Source of the DNA: Rosenbergiella nectarea | GTDB lineage: Bacteria > Pseudomonadota > Gammaproteobacteria > Enterobacterales > Enterobacteriaceae | Reading direction: 5' to 3' | DNA: 64,000 bases | Assembly (NCBI RefSeq): GCF_900111105.1 | Contig: NZ_FOGC01000010.1 | Span: 95,198-159,197 of the forward strand | Part shown: positions 30,412 through 40,041 of the stretch, one piece after another | How positions within the stretch are numbered: position 1 is the first letter of the stretch | Layout of the letters: each line of letters begins with the position of its first letter | Program-made: the position numbers and the translations under genes | Notes under the pieces: generated by a model | What the model saw: only the letters and a program-made list of their open reading frames with translations | Told to the model about the DNA's origin: nothing | Database searches by the model: none

Positions 30412-31008
30412 ATGGCAGAGAAAAAAAGCACGCGGGGCAACCGACGTGAAGAGATCTTACAAGCATTGGCTCATATGTTGGAGTCAGGTGATGGCAGTCA
30501 ACGCATCACGACCGCGAAATTAGCCGCGAATGTAGGGGTATCAGAAGCTGCACTTTATCGACACTTTCCTAGTAAAACAAAGATGTTCGATAGCTTAATC
30601 GAGTTTATTGAAGATAGTCTTATCACCCGAATCAACCTGATTCTTAATGATGAAAAAGAAACGTTGCTTCGACTCAAACTCATCGTGCAGCTTATTTTGG
30701 GATTTGGTGAAAAAAATCCTGGCCTGACGCGTATCATGACTGGCCATGCATTGATGTTCGAACAAGACCGTCTACAAGGTAGGATCAATCAGCTTTTTGA
30801 ACGTATTGAAGTCCAATTGCGCCAAGTAATGAAAGAGAAGAAAATGCGCGATGGCGAAGGTTTTCAGATTGATGAAACGCTACTCGCCAGCCAGCTCATT
30901 GCTTTCTGTGAAGGGCTGCTTTCACGTTATGTACGCTCGGAATTTCGCTTTAAACCTACCGCGAACTTCGAACAGCGTTGGCCGTTAGTGGCTGCACAGC
31001 TTTACTAG
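30412..31008 (+). CDS. slmA: Nucleoid occlusion factor SlmA
   Basis: SlmA is a TetR-family DNA-binding protein that blocks FtsZ ring assembly over the nucleoid. The 198-residue product has the N-terminal helix-turn-helix ([23 protein letters not shown]) and the conserved SlmA core ([38 protein letters not shown]). The start at 30412 gives MAEKKS as in E. coli; 13 upstream in-frame codons lack a ribosome site. Confidence 0.97.
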   Translation: MAEKKSTRGNRREEILQALAHMLESGDGSQRITTAKLAANVGVSEAALYRHFPSKTKMFDSLIEFIEDSLITRINLILNDEKETLLRLKLIVQLILGFGEKNPGLTRIMTGHALMFEQDRLQGRINQLFERIEVQLRQVMKEKKMRDGEGFQIDETLLASQLIAFCEGLLSRYVRSEFRFKPTANFEQRWPLVAAQLY

Positions 31009-31020
31009 TTCAGCAAGAAT

Positions 31021-31042
31021 AGCGGGGGAGTATCCCCCCGCT
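31021..31042. terminator. Bidirectional terminator between slmA and pyrE
   Basis: A strong GC stem (AGCGGGGG at 31021-31028 with CCCCCGCT at 31035-31042) stands between the convergent slmA and pyrE genes. T-tracts are poor, but the position and stability fit a shared terminator. Confidence 0.7.
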
Positions 31043-31049
31043 ATCGCTA

Positions 31050-31691
31050 TTAAATCCCGTACTGCTCGCGATAGGCTTTTACCGCGTCTAAGGCTTCCAC
31101 CATCGAGGGTTGCTCCTCAAGATAGCTAATCAAATCTTTCAGCGTAATGATTGAAATGACTTGGCACTGGTAATCACGCTCCACTTCTTGAATTGCCGAA
31201 ATGGCTTCACGCCCGCGTTCTTGGCGATCTAATGAGATCAAGACTCCCGCCAACGTAGCATGGTGTGCCGTGATGATTTCCATCGACTCACGAATCGCCG
31301 TCCCTGCCGTAATCACATCGTCCACTAACATGACTCGGCCTTCGAGTGGGCTACCCACCAGTAACCCCCCTTCGCCATGATCTTTCGCTTCCTTACGATT
31401 GAAACAATAAGGAAGGTCGCGTTGGTGATGGTCAGCCAGCGCCACCGCGGTGGTCGTGGCAATCGGTATCCCTTTATAGGCCGGTCCGAACAGTAAATCG
31501 AAATTAATTCCTGAATCGACTAATGCTTGTGCGTAGAAGCGTCCAAGCTGCGCTAAATCACGCCCCGTATTAAAGAGACCGGCATTAAAAAAGTACGGGC
31601 TTTTACGTCCGGATTTTAGAGTAAACTCGCCGAACTTCAGTACTTGCTTACTGATAGCAAACTCGATGAATTCACGTTGCCACGCTTTCAT
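31050..31691 (-). CDS. pyrE: Orotate phosphoribosyltransferase PyrE
   Basis: PyrE converts orotate and PRPP to orotidine 5'-phosphate in de novo pyrimidine synthesis. The 213-residue protein begins [13 protein letters not shown] and carries the PRPP-binding motif [13 protein letters not shown] and the flexible catalytic loop with [15 protein letters not shown]. Ten upstream in-frame codons overlap the attenuator hairpin and are rejected. It is downstream of rph with an attenuator between, as in E. coli. Confidence 0.97.
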   Translation of the reverse strand: MKAWQREFIEFAISKQVLKFGEFTLKSGRKSPYFFNAGLFNTGRDLAQLGRFYAQALVDSGINFDLLFGPAYKGIPIATTTAVALADHHQRDLPYCFNRKEAKDHGEGGLLVGSPLEGRVMLVDDVITAGTAIRESMEIITAHHATLAGVLISLDRQERGREAISAIQEVERDYQCQVISIITLKDLISYLEEQPSMVEALDAVKAYREQYGI

Positions 31692-31704
31692 TATCTTTTC
31701 CCCA

Positions 31705-31730
31705 TAAAAAAGCGACCTCATGGGTCGCTT
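31705..31730 (-). promoter_or_regulatory. pyrE attenuator (intrinsic terminator between rph and pyrE)
   Basis: The stem AAGCGACC/GGGTCGCTT (31710-31717 with 31722-31730) is followed by a T-run on the minus strand and sits between the rph stop and the pyrE start. In E. coli the equivalent hairpin is controlled by UTP level through coupling of rph translation to transcription; the same arrangement is seen here. Confidence 0.85.
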
Positions 31731-31738
31731 GATTGATG

Positions 31739-32455
31739 TTATTGAGCCAATGCGGCTTTCTGTGCAGTGATTAACTCATTAATGCCTTCTTTGGCCAGCG
31801 CTAATAATGCAAGCAGTTCTTCATGACTAAAGGGTTCACCCTCTGCCGTCCCTTGAACTTCGATCATTCGACCGTCTTCAAGCATGACGACATTCATATC
31901 CGTATCCGCTGCGGAATCCTCAACATATTCAAGGTCGCAGCGAGCTTCACCGTCTACCACGCCAACAGAAATGGCCGCGACCATCCCTTTCATTGGGTTT
32001 TTAGCCAGTTTACCTTTCGCCACTAAGGCATTTAAGGCATCCGCTAAGGCCACACAGGCACCCGTGATAGAAGCGGTACGGGTACCGCCATCCGCTTGGA
32101 TGACATCACAATCGAGGGTAATGGTATATTCGCCCAACGCTTTTAAATCTACAGCGGCACGAAGCGATCGCGCAATAAGACGTTGAATTTCTAGGGTTCG
32201 ACCACCTTGTTTACCTTTGGCAGCTTCACGCGGCATACGGCTATGAGTAGAACGCGGTAACATTCCGTACTCCGCTGTTACCCACCCTTGGCCTTGTCCT
32301 TTTAAGAAACGCGGTACGCCTTCTTCGACAGTAGCGTTGCAGAGAACTTTCGTTTCTCCGAACTCGACTAATACCGACCCTTCGGCATGTTTAGTGTAAT
32401 GACGCGTAAGGGTGACGGGACGGACTTGCTGTGCACTACGGCCTGCTGGACGCAT
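31739..32455 (-). CDS. rph: Ribonuclease PH
   Basis: RNase PH is a phosphorolytic 3' exoribonuclease that trims tRNA and other RNAs. The 238-residue protein is full length, with [14 protein letters not shown] at the N-terminus, the phosphate-binding [11 protein letters not shown] motif and an intact C-terminus ([19 protein letters not shown]). It is thus unlike the truncated rph-1 allele of E. coli K-12. It is translated ahead of the pyrE attenuator. Confidence 0.97.
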   Translation of the reverse strand: MRPAGRSAQQVRPVTLTRHYTKHAEGSVLVEFGETKVLCNATVEEGVPRFLKGQGQGWVTAEYGMLPRSTHSRMPREAAKGKQGGRTLEIQRLIARSLRAAVDLKALGEYTITLDCDVIQADGGTRTASITGACVALADALNALVAKGKLAKNPMKGMVAAISVGVVDGEARCDLEYVEDSAADTDMNVVMLEDGRMIEVQGTAEGEPFSHEELLALLALAKEGINELITAQKAALAQ

Positions 32456-32604
32456 AAATTCTCTCCGACTACGGTGGATAACGCTGCACAGTATACGGAT
32501 TTCGCCATTCAGTGTCTTGTTAGTGGGAAGAATTGCCGAGATTACAGATGAAAAAATTTACTCACTATGGCTAAATATTACTCTTTCGCCAATGAAACCT
32601 TGCT

Positions 32605-33789
32605 ATGTCGACCTTATTACATTTTATCCTCGCCCTTGCCGTCATTGGGCTACTAGCGTTTCTCGTCAGCCATGATCGTCAACACATTCGATTACGCTTC
32701 CTATTACAACTACTAATTATTGAGGGAGCTATTGGCTGGTTTTGCTTACATTCATCGGCGGGATTAGCATTAGTCAGTGGCGTGAGTGGGTTTTTTGAGG
32801 CCTTACTCGGCTTTGCTGCCCAAGGTACGGACTTTGTCTTTGGCGGACTCCATCAACAAGGGCTAGCGTTCGTTTTTCTCGGCGTACTTTGTCCGATTAT
32901 TTTTATTTCAGCGTTGATAGGTATTTTACAGCATTGGAAGATTTTACCGCTGTTAATTCGGATTGTCGGTACCTTGCTGTCTAAAGTGAATGGGATGGGA
33001 AAACTCGAATCCTTTAACGCTGTCAGTACCCTAATTTTGGGGCAGTCTGAGAATTTCATCGCCTATAAAGGTATTCTGGCCGATATTCCTCCGAAACGGC
33101 TGTACACCATGGCGGCGACCGCCATGTCGACGGTATCGCTATCAATTGTCGGCGCTTATATGTCGATGATCGATGCACGCTATGTCGTCACCGCATTACT
33201 CCTGAATATGTTCAGTACCTTTGTCATCTTGTCGATTATTAACCCGACACGCCACCAAGACGATGCACCGATTTCACTGGATAAGCTTCATGAAAAGCAG
33301 AGCTTTTTTGAGATGCTGGGGGAATATATCCTTGCCGGTTTCAAAGTCGCCATGATCATTCTGGCGATGCTCATTGGGTTTATCGCCCTAATTAGTGCCA
33401 TCAACGCCTTATTCTCCGCGCTATTCGGCTACAGTTTTCAACAGCTACTTGGCTACGTGTTTTCCCCTCTTGCTTGGTTAGTCGGTATTCCCAAACAAGA
33501 CGCATTAAAAGCGGGAAGCATCATGGCGACCAAACTGGTCTCGAATGAATTTGTGGCGATGATTGATTTACAGAAGATGGCCGGGCAATTCACCGCAAAG
33601 GGCCTTGGTATTCTGTCGATCTTCTTAGTCTCGTTTGCCAACTTTGCTTCCATCGGTATCGTTGCAGGAGCGGTAAAAGGGCTTAATGAAAAACAGGGCA
33701 ATATCGTTTCTCGTTATGGTTGGAAACTGGTGTATGGCTCGACGTTAGTGAGCCTTTTGTCAGCAGCCTTCGCAAGCCTGTTCCTTTAA
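32605..33789 (+). CDS. nupC: Nucleoside:proton symporter NupC
   Basis: NupC is a concentrative nucleoside transporter (CNT family) that imports pyrimidine nucleosides and adenosine with protons. The 394-residue protein shows about eight to ten hydrophobic segments and the CNT core motifs: [41 protein letters not shown], and [15 protein letters not shown]. From memory it closely parallels E. coli NupC along its length. It is inserted between rph and yicC, which are direct neighbours in E. coli. Confidence 0.93.
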   Translation: MSTLLHFILALAVIGLLAFLVSHDRQHIRLRFLLQLLIIEGAIGWFCLHSSAGLALVSGVSGFFEALLGFAAQGTDFVFGGLHQQGLAFVFLGVLCPIIFISALIGILQHWKILPLLIRIVGTLLSKVNGMGKLESFNAVSTLILGQSENFIAYKGILADIPPKRLYTMAATAMSTVSLSIVGAYMSMIDARYVVTALLLNMFSTFVILSIINPTRHQDDAPISLDKLHEKQSFFEMLGEYILAGFKVAMIILAMLIGFIALISAINALFSALFGYSFQQLLGYVFSPLAWLVGIPKQDALKAGSIMATKLVSNEFVAMIDLQKMAGQFTAKGLGILSIFLVSFANFASIGIVAGAVKGLNEKQGNIVSRYGWKLVYGSTLVSLLSAAFASLFL

Positions 33790-33821
33790 CCTGTAGGGGG
33801 CGCACTCGTTGCGCCCACAAT

Positions 33822-34234
33822 CTAGAAAGCGACACAAACCGGTCGATCGATGCGCATGACCGCCTCCTGAGCAAAGAGCTGCCGATAACGGGTTCGGATC
33901 AGGTCAATCGCTTGCGACTTTTCTTTGCTTGCCGGATAAATCAGTAACAATCCACGACTATTCTCGCTAAGACGCTCACCATTATTTCCTAGCCACTGCC
34001 CTTTCGCTTCCACTATCGATAACCCATTTGGAAAGACCGGTGTGATCACTTGGTCAACAAAGTGTCGCCACTGTTGGGTCGAAATGGACGGTCCATCCGG
34101 TCGGCTGAGTCCAAACCAGGGCTGGGTTTGTTGCATTGCGTTGCCCATCTGACAAGAGGCTATATCAGGCTGCCGCGGCTGACAGCCAGTAGTAATCCAC
34201 TGGTCAATAACAATAAATAGACTGAGACTTTCAT
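33822..34234 (-). pseudogene. DUF3574-type lipoprotein gene broken by a 4-bp frameshift in the signal peptide
   Basis: An ATG at 34234 with AAGGAA upstream begins a lipoprotein-type signal (MKVSVYLLLLLTSGLLLA) but runs to a stop 25 codons on. The frame that continues from there reads GCQPRQPDIASCQMGN and then a 108-residue DUF3574-like domain (FPNGLSIVEAKGQWL, YPASKEKSQAIDLIRTRYRQLFAQEAV). Adding one GGCT unit at the CTGGCTGTCAG site (about 34180-34190) would restore a perfect LLLAGC lipobox in frame. This points to a 4-bp loss from a GGCT tandem repeat. An in-frame internal ATG at 34148 could start only a cytoplasmic fragment. DUF3574 has no established function. Confidence 0.72.
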
Positions 34235-34372
34235 CTTTGTTCCTTATCGCGCGCGCGAGCCCCTATCCTAAGGGGGAATAAGCCAGGTAGCTATCGTCTT
34301 ACAGACTACTCTGTTTTCACAGCGCCTCGAAGGCTATACTCACCGTTAACTTGACCAAAAAGAGTAATCACT

Positions 34373-35236
34373 ATGATCCGCAGTATGACCGCTTTTGCAC
34401 GCCACGATATGAAAGGAGAATGGGGTAACGCCAGTTGGGAGCTACGCTCTGTTAACCAACGTTATCTTGAAACCTATATCCGTCTTCCTGAGCAATTTCG
34501 TAGTTTAGAACCGGTTATTCGCGATCGTATCCGTCAGCGTTTAACCCGGGGTAAGGTCGAATGCCAACTTCGTTTCGAACCGAACCCCGGTGCTCAAGGC
34601 GAATTATCGCTGAACAAGACATTAGCGCAGCAAGTGATTAACGCCGCAAACTGGGTGAAGTGTCAAACTGATGAGGGATCGATTGACCCTGTCGATATTC
34701 TCCGCTGGCCGGGTGTGATGAGCGCTGGCGAGCAAGATTTAGACGCCATCAATCAACAGCTCATGACAGGACTTGACCAAGCATTGAATGCCTTTGTTGA
34801 GGCAAGAGAAACGGAAGGCGCAGCACTAAAGCAATTGATCGAGCAGCGCCTCGCGGCAGTCAGTCAAGAAGTCGCTACCGTCAGAACAGAGATGCCTGCT
34901 GTACTCATTTGGCAGCGTGAGCGACTGGTCAGTAAACTGGACGATGCCGCGATTCAGGTCGATACGCAAAGACTTGAACAAGAGCTGATCATGTTGGCAC
35001 AGCGAATTGATGTGGCCGAGGAGCTGGACCGACTCGATGCGCATATTAAGGAAACCTACAATATTCTGAAGAAAAAAGAAGCCGTAGGCCGCCGCTTGGA
35101 TTTTATGATGCAAGAGTTTAACCGTGAATCGAATACGCTTGCGTCCAAATCGATCAATGCGACCATTACCACTTCGGCGATTGAGTTAAAAGTGCTGATC
35201 GAACAGATGCGTGAGCAGATTCAGAATATCGAGTAG
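34373..35236 (+). CDS. yicC: YicC family endoribonuclease-related protein
   Basis: The 287-residue protein is nearly identical in layout to E. coli YicC: N-terminal MIRSMTAFARHDMKGEWG, a central helical region and the C-terminal DUF1732 block (KKKEAVGRRLDFMMQEFNRESNTLASKS). YicC has been linked to stationary-phase survival and more recently to RNA cleavage. It is the last conserved chromosomal gene before the genomic island, and its own terminator follows. Confidence 0.94.
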   Translation: MIRSMTAFARHDMKGEWGNASWELRSVNQRYLETYIRLPEQFRSLEPVIRDRIRQRLTRGKVECQLRFEPNPGAQGELSLNKTLAQQVINAANWVKCQTDEGSIDPVDILRWPGVMSAGEQDLDAINQQLMTGLDQALNAFVEARETEGAALKQLIEQRLAAVSQEVATVRTEMPAVLIWQRERLVSKLDDAAIQVDTQRLEQELIMLAQRIDVAEELDRLDAHIKETYNILKKKEAVGRRLDFMMQEFNRESNTLASKSINATITTSAIELKVLIEQMREQIQNIE

Positions 35237-35263
35237 TTTCCACTCCTATCCATTAATATCCAT

Positions 35264-35288
35264 AAGCCCATGTTAAATGGGCTTTTTT
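35264..35288 (+). terminator. Terminator of yicC
   Basis: The stem AAGCCCAT/ATGGGCTT (35264-35271 with 35277-35284) runs into a T6 tract, 27 bp after the yicC stop codon. Confidence 0.9.
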
Positions 35289-35469
35289 ATTGAATTTACT
35301 TTCCAGAAATGAACATAATCCCCCATCAAAATCCACAATTTTGTGGAGAGTGGATTGGTGAGTAATTTCCGTTTAATAGTCAAAGTGCATGAGTTATAAG
35401 TAACCACTCACCACTGCAAATGGTAACTCTTTTTACACTAAGGGCTATCTCAATTAGAAGGTTTCATTC

Positions 35470-35883
35470 ATGGGTTCGCTAACCGTAAAAACGGTCCAGG
35501 CTCTCGTTAAAACGAGACAGCCCGGAAGATACAGTGACGGCGAAAGTTTGTATTTTGAGGCCCAGCACATGGGAAAAGACACGCTCAATAGAGCGACAGC
35601 AAAGCTATTTGGTATCGAACCTGGTAAGAAGAAGCAATCGCAAAATGTTATGGGTGATATTGAATGTTTTACTGTTCATGACTTGAGAGGAACGAGTAGG
35701 AGCTTACTTGCTTCACCTTCAGTTCAACCTCATGTTGCTGGGAGATGCCTGAATCACAAGTTAAAAGGTGTTGAAGGCATTTATGAAAGATATGATTACT
35801 ATAGTGAAAGGAGTAACGCTCTGGAGAAGCTTTGCAATATGGCAGAAAAAGAAATTATTGTTAATAGGTTAATAAGAAAATGA
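35470..35883 (+). pseudogene. Internally deleted tyrosine-recombinase integrase (P4/CP4-type remnant)
   Basis: The frame is open (137 aa) but joins two ends of a larger integrase. Residues 1-31 match the N-terminal DUF4102 arm-binding start (LTxxxVQAL...GRYSDGESLYFEA). From about residue 35 the sequence is the C-terminal catalytic part: the HxxR box in TVHDLRGTSRS and the CLNHKLKGVEGIYERYDYYSER segment with the catalytic Tyr. About 250 residues that carry the core-binding domain and the first catalytic Arg are gone, so it cannot recombine. It lies 233 bp after yicC, marking the left end of an island. Confidence 0.85.
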
Positions 35884-36104
35884 GTTAATCATAAAATAAT
35901 CGATACAATTAAAACCACTAAATTTGAAGGAAACAAAATAAAAAACTTCTCTTCAAAACACAACAGCGAATATTCTTGTTAATGCAAGATATTATTCTAA
36001 TAAAAATACCACATTGTATATTTTATATTACTAGATAAAAACTGTACATTTTCATATAAAAGGATAAAATTAAGGAAATTGTTCTTTTATGGGAAACAAG
36101 GATA

Positions 36105-37220
36105 ATGGCGGACTATCGATTTTATTTGCAAAATCCAGCAAGTAAAGAGGGTAATTATTTAGTTGATGAGATACTTTTCCAATCAAAAGGTGCAAAAAAA
36201 GGTGGAGCACATTTTGCATTCATGAGTTCAAGTGGTATAGACTTGCTTTTTAAAGACGAAAGATTCATATCTTTCATCAAAGACAATCATTTTTTTCTTA
36301 CCGTTGGAGTTGATGCAATAACTGATGAAAAAGCTTTAAATGAAATTCTGAAATTCAATGAAAAATATGCAAATTTGGTTATTAAATTTTTCATTACCGA
36401 AGCTAAAAATTCAATTTTTCATCCTAAATTTATCTGGTTTCAAAAAGAAAAGCATTATGTGCATATTGTGGGTTCGGGTAATTTAACAGCGGGCGGTCTT
36501 CGCTGGAATGTAGAAGCATATAGCACTTATATATGTTCAGTTGAAAAACAAAATGAAATATACAATTGGGAAAAATTCTTAACCGAAAACACAGATTTTT
36601 TATTCGACCACGATAATGAAAGAGTTAAATTAGCTTTAAAAAGGAACACAGAAAACAGAAAGATTTTGGCCAAAATTGCCAAAGATAAAAGTATCCTACT
36701 GGATGAAGATACAGTCAAAGATGAAATACCTGAGCCACATCCAGATAATACCATTCTAATCGCCGAAATTTCTAAAAACGGTGATAGATTACAACAGGTT
36801 AATTTCGATAAAGATAATTTCTTTAATTTTTTTGATGCAACAACCGTTCAAGATGAGGCCACATATAATTTATTTTTCCAAGTTAATAAAGATGGCTTAA
36901 TGCAGGAAAAAGAGATTAGGCCTGCAGTTGTAGTAAAAAGTCATAACTATCGCTTTGAACTTAATGCTGTTAAAGGCATGAAATATCCTGAAGAAGGCAA
37001 GCCTATAGGCGTTTTCCTTAAAATAGCCGCTAAATCATTCTTATACATGGTTGTTTTGCCAACAGAAAATGCACACTCCGTTTTAGATGAATTTCTAACA
37101 GAAAAGTTAGGAATATCTTCAAATAGAATGCGCAGAATTCGAATAAAAGCAGAAGAGATCAGAACAAGAACACCTGATCTACCGATATGGGTAAAAACTA
37201 CTTTGGCCGATCACATTTGA
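36105..37220 (+). CDS. PLD-superfamily restriction endonuclease (BfiI/NgoFVII-like)
   Basis: This 371-residue protein carries one phospholipase-D half-site near the N-terminus: HPK (H106, K108), GSGN-LTAGG (N126) and E137. That is the H-x-K...N...E layout of the metal-independent type IIS enzyme BfiI, in which two subunits build one active site. Residues about 200-371 form a separate, probably DNA-recognition domain. It converges on two methyltransferase genes and overlaps the nearer one by 23 bp at the 3' ends, making a complete restriction-modification set. Codon use is strongly AT-rich compared with the flanking chromosome, consistent with transfer. The target sequence cannot be predicted; a BREX/defence PLD nuclease is an alternative. 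Confidence 0.8.
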   Translation: MADYRFYLQNPASKEGNYLVDEILFQSKGAKKGGAHFAFMSSSGIDLLFKDERFISFIKDNHFFLTVGVDAITDEKALNEILKFNEKYANLVIKFFITEAKNSIFHPKFIWFQKEKHYVHIVGSGNLTAGGLRWNVEAYSTYICSVEKQNEIYNWEKFLTENTDFLFDHDNERVKLALKRNTENRKILAKIAKDKSILLDEDTVKDEIPEPHPDNTILIAEISKNGDRLQQVNFDKDNFFNFFDATTVQDEATYNLFFQVNKDGLMQEKEIRPAVVVKSHNYRFELNAVKGMKYPEEGKPIGVFLKIAAKSFLYMVVLPTENAHSVLDEFLTEKLGISSNRMRRIRIKAEEIRTRTPDLPIWVKTTLADHI

Positions 37221-38538
37221 TCAATATTTCTGCAGTATGTCTTTTATCAAGTTCAAGTTCTCTTTTATTGAACTTATTATGTGTGATCCCGTCCACAGGA
37301 ATAACAGTAATATCATTGAAATAAGCTGAAGCTGATTCAATAATGTTTTTTGTTGAAACCACACGAGGATGTGTGCCATCTCCTTCTTCGTGTGGTGAAT
37401 ATGATAAAACTAAAGGTAAACCATTATCACTACATGCACAAAACAAATCCTCAAAAGCAGGTATAGCTTTTGAACGAATACAAAATGGAGACTGATGTCT
37501 TATTTCTCTGTATATGCCTCTACTCAATGAAACTTTTCCAGCGCGAGTGGTAACAGAAATTTGAGGTTCGTCTCTTAAAGCCATTGTTTCCAATACATGA
37601 TAAAACCGGCTATAATGATCTCTTGTATATGGTGGATCAGCATATACTACTGAGAATTGATCCCCGTAATTCTTAATTGCTGAAAGATAATCCATTCTTA
37701 AAGCTTTTGAATTGGAATTCATACCACTTAAAGTATATGAACGATATTTATTTAGCCAATTAATTGCAATCTTTATTGGGTCTAAAATACGATCTTTGGA
37801 TACAAGTGTATGAATATTTTTTTTAACAGACCCATCTTTATTTCTGGGTCTTAAAGGCTGAGCAAACTGTTTCCCAATAGTATTCACTAATGTGCTGGCA
37901 CTGCATAATGCTAAAGAAACGACAAAATCCTTTTCGTTATCATTAACTTTTTCCGATAGTCCCAGAATCATATCTAGAATCAAAGATTGATAATATGAAA
38001 AATATATACCACCGAAATAACGAAGAGTAGTTGTGTGTTTGGCCAGATCAATCCCAGAACTCAATAACCCAAATTGACAATCTGTTTTTAACAAATTATA
38101 AACAGTATGGAGATCAGATCCCTCTTCATTGGCAATTAAAGGAACACCTTCAATTATTTTGAGCAAATCTTCGAAATCACCAAATTTAGATTTTTCTATA
38201 GCTTTTATTTCATATTGAATAAGAGCATTTAAATATTTATACAAATGGTTGAATAATTCGCTTGATAAAATTGACTCAAGCATAAGCTCAATTTTATCAA
38301 AGTCTACAAAGCTCAGATTGAAGTAAGCAGAACTCAATACTCGTGAATATTCTTGTATATCCACTGTTGTAACCGGATTAGTTCTACTTAAATAATGACC
38401 GACAACTCCAGACCCTGAAAATAAATCGCAAATACGGCCATTTTTTTTGATAGTAATTTCATCAATAACTTTTTTTATCTCAGAAGTAAAAGCACCTTTA
38501 CCACCAAGATAATAAATCGATTTTGTTTTTTCTTGCAT
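37198..38538 (-). CDS. D12-class (Dam-like) DNA N6-adenine methyltransferase
   Basis: This 446-residue protein has the SAM-binding motif CDLFSGSGVVG (residues 37-46) at the N-terminus and the catalytic motif ADPPYTRDHY (DPPY at 301-304) in the C-terminal half, with YLGGKGAF at the start. This order and the GGK start are typical of alpha-type D12 adenine methylases. It begins 2 bp after the stop of the other methyltransferase gene, so the two are co-transcribed. It presumably protects one strand or one half of an asymmetric site from the convergent PLD endonuclease. It is AT-rich like the rest of the cassette. Confidence 0.88.
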   Translation of the reverse strand: MQEKTKSIYYLGGKGAFTSEIKKVIDEITIKKNGRICDLFSGSGVVGHYLSRTNPVTTVDIQEYSRVLSSAYFNLSFVDFDKIELMLESILSSELFNHLYKYLNALIQYEIKAIEKSKFGDFEDLLKIIEGVPLIANEEGSDLHTVYNLLKTDCQFGLLSSGIDLAKHTTTLRYFGGIYFSYYQSLILDMILGLSEKVNDNEKDFVVSLALCSASTLVNTIGKQFAQPLRPRNKDGSVKKNIHTLVSKDRILDPIKIAINWLNKYRSYTLSGMNSNSKALRMDYLSAIKNYGDQFSVVYADPPYTRDHYSRFYHVLETMALRDEPQISVTTRAGKVSLSRGIYREIRHQSPFCIRSKAIPAFEDLFCACSDNGLPLVLSYSPHEEGDGTHPRVVSTKNIIESASAYFNDITVIPVDGITHNKFNKRELELDKRHTAEILIKCDRPK

Positions 38539-38540
38539 AT

Positions 38541-39746
38541 TTATTTATCTACACTGAAAAATTCAAAGCCACCACCACCAGTCCAATTCACATCTTTTGA
38601 AATCCCACCTTGCTCACCATCGACCACTTTCTTCATGCGGGAAAAGCAATGTGTTCTGATATGATTGCCGATTTCAATACCAATATACTTACGATTCATT
38701 TTATGAGCAACAGCACAAGTTGTTCCAGACCCTAAAAAAGCATCTAATACAAGGTCCCCAGGATTTGTGCTTATTTTTAAAATTCTTGCAATTAGTTCTT
38801 CTGGCTTAGGTGTGTCGAAAAGAGCTGTATCAGTAAACAACTGAAGAAGATGTTTTTTTGCATCGCTTGTAGTCCCAACAATTTCCGCTTTCCAAATGGT
38901 TTCTGGAACAAGTCCTGCCTTTCTATCAGATAAAAATTTTTTTATTCTTGGAACTCCCTCTCCATTCCTTCCAAACCAAATGTTATTTTTTTTAATCTCC
39001 TCCATCATTTTTGATTCAGAATACACCCAACATCTTCCTTTAGGTGGGTAATGTGAAACTCCACTTGGTGATACAATAGTGTAGAACTGATTAAGAGTAG
39101 CATGTCCAGCCTGAACATTTGCAGAGACTGACTGCCAAGGTCCTCTTGGGTCGTGGTCGGGATTCTTGTATCTATCACTTGCTTCAGCAGTCAACGGTAA
39201 AGTATTTCTTATTTTACTCCACTTTAAAGCATTTTTAGCATAAACTAATACATACTCGTGATTTCTGGAGAACGCCTTCCTATTTTCTCTCGTCGTTCTT
39301 TTCTCCCATATAATAGTCGAGACAAAATTTTCACGACCAAAAACACTGTCAGCCATGACTTTAAGATAATGCATCTCGGAATCGTCGATTGATAACCACA
39401 AGCTACCATCCTCGGAGAGAAGGCTTTTAATTATTCTTAATCTTTCAGATAAATTAGATAGCCATTTCTCATGCTCCATATTATCCAAGTAATGCAAATA
39501 ACTTTCACCGTTATTATATGGAGGATCCAAATATACGCATTTGAATGCATTAGAAAAATCTTCTTGCAGTAGTTTTAGAACATCGAGGTTTTCACCATGA
39601 ATAATTTTGTTAGATACAGTGTCATCGCCATAAGATAGAATCTTGTCGTGCAACAAACCATTTTTCTTTAAACTTGACCTGTTGGTTCTCTTTTTATTAT
39701 CTAATTGAGAAATTTCATATTCTTTTTCATCATTTTCAATATACAT
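38541..39746 (-). CDS. Beta-class DNA methyltransferase (N6-adenine or N4-cytosine)
   Basis: This 401-residue protein has motif IV first (VYLDPPYNNGESYLHY, DPPY at 74-77) and the SAM motif late (LDAFLGSGTT, about 335-343), the circularly permuted order of beta-group amino-methyltransferases, including type III Mod proteins. DPPY suggests N6-adenine more than N4-cytosine methylation. No type III Res gene is nearby; instead the adjacent gene is a second methylase and the nuclease is PLD-type. Two methylases are what an asymmetric (type IIS) target needs. Confidence 0.88.
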   Translation of the reverse strand: MYIENDEKEYEISQLDNKKRTNRSSLKKNGLLHDKILSYGDDTVSNKIIHGENLDVLKLLQEDFSNAFKCVYLDPPYNNGESYLHYLDNMEHEKWLSNLSERLRIIKSLLSEDGSLWLSIDDSEMHYLKVMADSVFGRENFVSTIIWEKRTTRENRKAFSRNHEYVLVYAKNALKWSKIRNTLPLTAEASDRYKNPDHDPRGPWQSVSANVQAGHATLNQFYTIVSPSGVSHYPPKGRCWVYSESKMMEEIKKNNIWFGRNGEGVPRIKKFLSDRKAGLVPETIWKAEIVGTTSDAKKHLLQLFTDTALFDTPKPEELIARILKISTNPGDLVLDAFLGSGTTCAVAHKMNRKYIGIEIGNHIRTHCFSRMKKVVDGEQGGISKDVNWTGGGGFEFFSVDK

Positions 39747-39868
39747 AGAAATATCCCGTAGAATCTCAGTTTACCTACCTTTTAAAATACGATCCTTAAT
39801 TATACCTTTTTCCCATTAATTAATCCATACTTATATGAATTAAACTATCTTGATAATTCTGATTATAA

Positions 39869-39908
39869 GCAAGAGCTAACTGAGCGATGCTCAGTTGCCT
39901 TGCTTTTT
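39869..39908 (+). terminator. Strong orphan terminator-like hairpin upstream of the mobilization remnant
   Basis: A perfect 8-bp stem AACTGAGC/GCTCAGTT (39878-39885 with 39889-39896) is extended by an outer GCAAG/CTTGC pairing and followed by five T. It is oriented to stop plus-strand transcription, but no plus-strand gene lies just before it; it may be left from a deleted gene. The rest of the roughly 295-bp gap (39747-40041) is AT-rich and without genes. Confidence 0.6.
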
Positions 39909-39978
39909 CCGCCCTTCGGTTAAAAAATAAATAACAACATCAAAATCAAAACTTAAGTCATTGACACACACCCATATA

Positions 39979-39989
39979 GTGATAATCAC
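39979..39989. other. Possible oriT remnant upstream of mobC
   Basis: An 11-bp inverted repeat (GTGATAATCAC) lies 52 bp upstream of the mobC-like gene, where mobilizable plasmids keep the origin of transfer. No nic consensus can be assigned with confidence, so this is a position-based suggestion only. Confidence 0.25.
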
Positions 39990-40041
39990 TTATGCATAGC
40001 ATATGGACTTGCTGTAAACCATATAATCAAAAGGAGTTGAA

